A program made the position numbers and the translations under genes. The notes beneath the pieces are model-generated. The model worked only from the letters and a program-made list of their open reading frames with translations. It was not told the DNA's origin and ran no database searches. A stretch of 7,261 nt of DNA from positions 1-7,261 of the forward strand of contig PQAK01000077.1 of the NCBI GenBank assembly GCA_003105225.1. Direction: 5' to 3'. Within the stretch, counting starts at the first letter, position 1. Every line of letters starts with the position of its first letter. This DNA is from Deltaproteobacteria bacterium (GTDB lineage Bacteria > Desulfobacterota > Deferrimicrobia > Deferrimicrobiales > Deferrimicrobiaceae). Shown one piece after another: positions 6,286 through 7,261 of this stretch.

Positions 6286-6300
6286 GCCGAAAACGCAACG

Positions 6301-7261
6301 TTATCCTCCCCGGAGGGCCGTCAGGATCGCTCCCGAATCGACGTTCGCCCCGACCAGCGCCACGCCGCGGTCGATCTTCTCCCTTTCGCGGATCCGCAGC
6401 CGCCCGACCAGGTTCTCGAATTTCTCCACCGTGAAGAGCGTGTCCTCCTGCACGACGAGGATCGGCACCCCCGCCTCCTGCGCGCGGGCCAGGACGAGGG
6501 GGTTCGGAGGGACGCCCCCGGTCAGCACCAGGCACCCGGTATCGGTTTCCAGCGCGGCCAGCTGGATGTCGGACCGGTGCCCGCCCGTGATCACCGCCTT
6601 CTTCGGGGTCCGGCGGAACACCCGCAGCGCGCTGTCCGCGTCCATCGCCCCGACGCAGAACCGCTCGATCAGGATCCCCATCCGGTCCTCGCCGCAGGCG
6701 ATGTCGGCGGCCAGGTCCTCCGCCAGCGCCTTCACGCTGACGCTGTCGAGCACGGCATCGGCGGGGACGACGCCGAACACGCGGAGGTTCCGCGCCGCGA
6801 AATACGGGAGCACCGTCTCCTCGAGGAACGCCTCCTGTTCCTTCGCCACGCGATTGAAGACCACCCCGAGGAGCCTCTCCTGGAGCGCGGCGGCGGCCCA
6901 GAGGATCTGGTCCATCGACTTCTCGCCCGAAAACCGGTCCACCAGGAGGACCTTGCAGTCGAGCTCGGAAACCAGGACCAGGGGCGATATGCCCAGGAAG
7001 ATCCCGTCGCGCAGGTTGGCGGCGCCCCCGAGCAGCAGGACGTCGGAGCGGGACGCGGCCTGGGCCGCGGTTTTCAGGATCCGCTCCTTCAGGCGGAGCG
7101 GCTCCCCCCGATACGCCGACATGACGAGGTCCTGGGTGACCACCACCGGGCAGACCGCCTCCGGCGGGCCCGGATGTCCGAGCTCGCGCGCCAGGAAGGA
7201 CGCGTCCTCGTCGACCACCCTGCCGTCCTCCATGACCGGGATCTTCCCGAGCGGCTTGACG
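6301..7261 (-). CDS. DRTGG-domain / BioD-like P-loop protein (phosphotransacetylase N-terminal-like), 5' end missing
   Basis: The frame is open to the right edge, so the true start and the expected N-terminal P-loop lie outside; 319 residues plus a TAA stop are visible. An ATG at 7233 exists, but the preceding codons (VKPLGKIPV) match the family's KP-x-G strand, so it is not the start. The first part resembles the dethiobiotin-synthetase-like NTPase fold: VDEDA (fragment residues 16-20), the DVLLLGGA strand (73-80), KVLLVDR (103-109) and GVVFNRV (132-138). The C-terminal part is a DRTGG domain (about 185-290) with ITGGHRSD (224-231), LVLTGG (244-249) and DTLFTVE (273-279). The same pair of domains forms the regulatory N-terminus of long Pta proteins, but no phosphotransacetylase catalytic domain follows here. 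Function is unknown; a nucleotide-sensing or regulatory role in acetyl-CoA or TCA metabolism is only a guess from family and neighbours. No terminator is seen before idh. Confidence 0.85.
   Translation of the reverse strand, partial: VKPLGKIPVMEDGRVVDEDASFLARELGHPGPPEAVCPVVVTQDLVMSAYRGEPLRLKERILKTAAQAASRSDVLLLGGAANLRDGIFLGISPLVLVSELDCKVLLVDRFSGEKSMDQILWAAAALQERLLGVVFNRVAKEQEAFLEETVLPYFAARNLRVFGVVPADAVLDSVSVKALAEDLAADIACGEDRMGILIERFCVGAMDADSALRVFRRTPKKAVITGGHRSDIQLAALETDTGCLVLTGGVPPNPLVLARAQEAGVPILVVQEDTLFTVEKFENLVGRLRIREREKIDRGVALVGANVDSGAILTALRGG

Noticed and set aside
1..7261. Mobile elements, CRISPR arrays, tRNA or rRNA genes, or a defence system
   Set aside because: No spaced direct-repeat array, transposase motif, cloverleaf or rRNA signature seen; nearly all of the window is occupied by conserved metabolic genes.

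Overview
This is a GC-rich bacterial window with every supported gene on the minus strand. It therefore reads right to left, from about 7261 down to 1. It holds a compact central-metabolism block: the end of a DRTGG/BioD-like P-loop protein (6301-7261, its start outside the window), a monomeric NADP-type isocitrate dehydrogenase (3881-6133), an LDH-like malate dehydrogenase (2670-3611), succinyl-CoA synthetase beta and alpha (sucC 1362-2528, sucD 470-1351), a small two-cluster ferredoxin of the KorD type (220-453), and the first 60 codons of the alpha subunit of 2-oxoglutarate:ferredoxin oxidoreductase (korA, 1-182). The remaining kor subunits would be expected just outside the left edge.

The organism looks like an anaerobe or facultative anaerobe that oxidises 2-oxoglutarate with a ferredoxin-linked enzyme rather than the NAD-linked dehydrogenase complex. 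From memory, the order idh-mdh-korD-korA resembles the Geobacter/Desulfuromonadales (former Deltaproteobacteria) arrangement, here with sucCD placed between mdh and korD. The lineage is an inference and cannot be fixed from this window.

Transcription probably falls into at least two units. idh has its own promoter-like TTGACA element upstream and a textbook intrinsic terminator behind it (3817-3848). mdh has a second TTGACA promoter (3748-3777) and a roughly 130-nt leader. That leader contains a possible 22-codon ORF with a good ribosome site whose TGA overlaps the mdh ATG. mdh-sucC-sucD-korD-korA then run in one direction. Spacing is tight after sucC (10, 16 and 37 nt), but a 141-nt gap with a strong GC hairpin separates mdh from sucC.

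Together the enzymes cover isocitrate to 2-oxoglutarate (Idh), 2-oxoglutarate to succinyl-CoA with reduction of ferredoxin (Kor), succinyl-CoA to succinate with nucleotide triphosphate formation (SucCD), and malate to oxaloacetate (Mdh). The Kor, SucCD and Mdh steps are reversible, so the same set could serve an oxidative or a reductive TCA branch. No citrate-cleaving enzyme is visible to decide. I see no mobile element, CRISPR array, tRNA or rRNA, and no clearly new protein system. The less ordinary signals are in the two promoter and leader regions.
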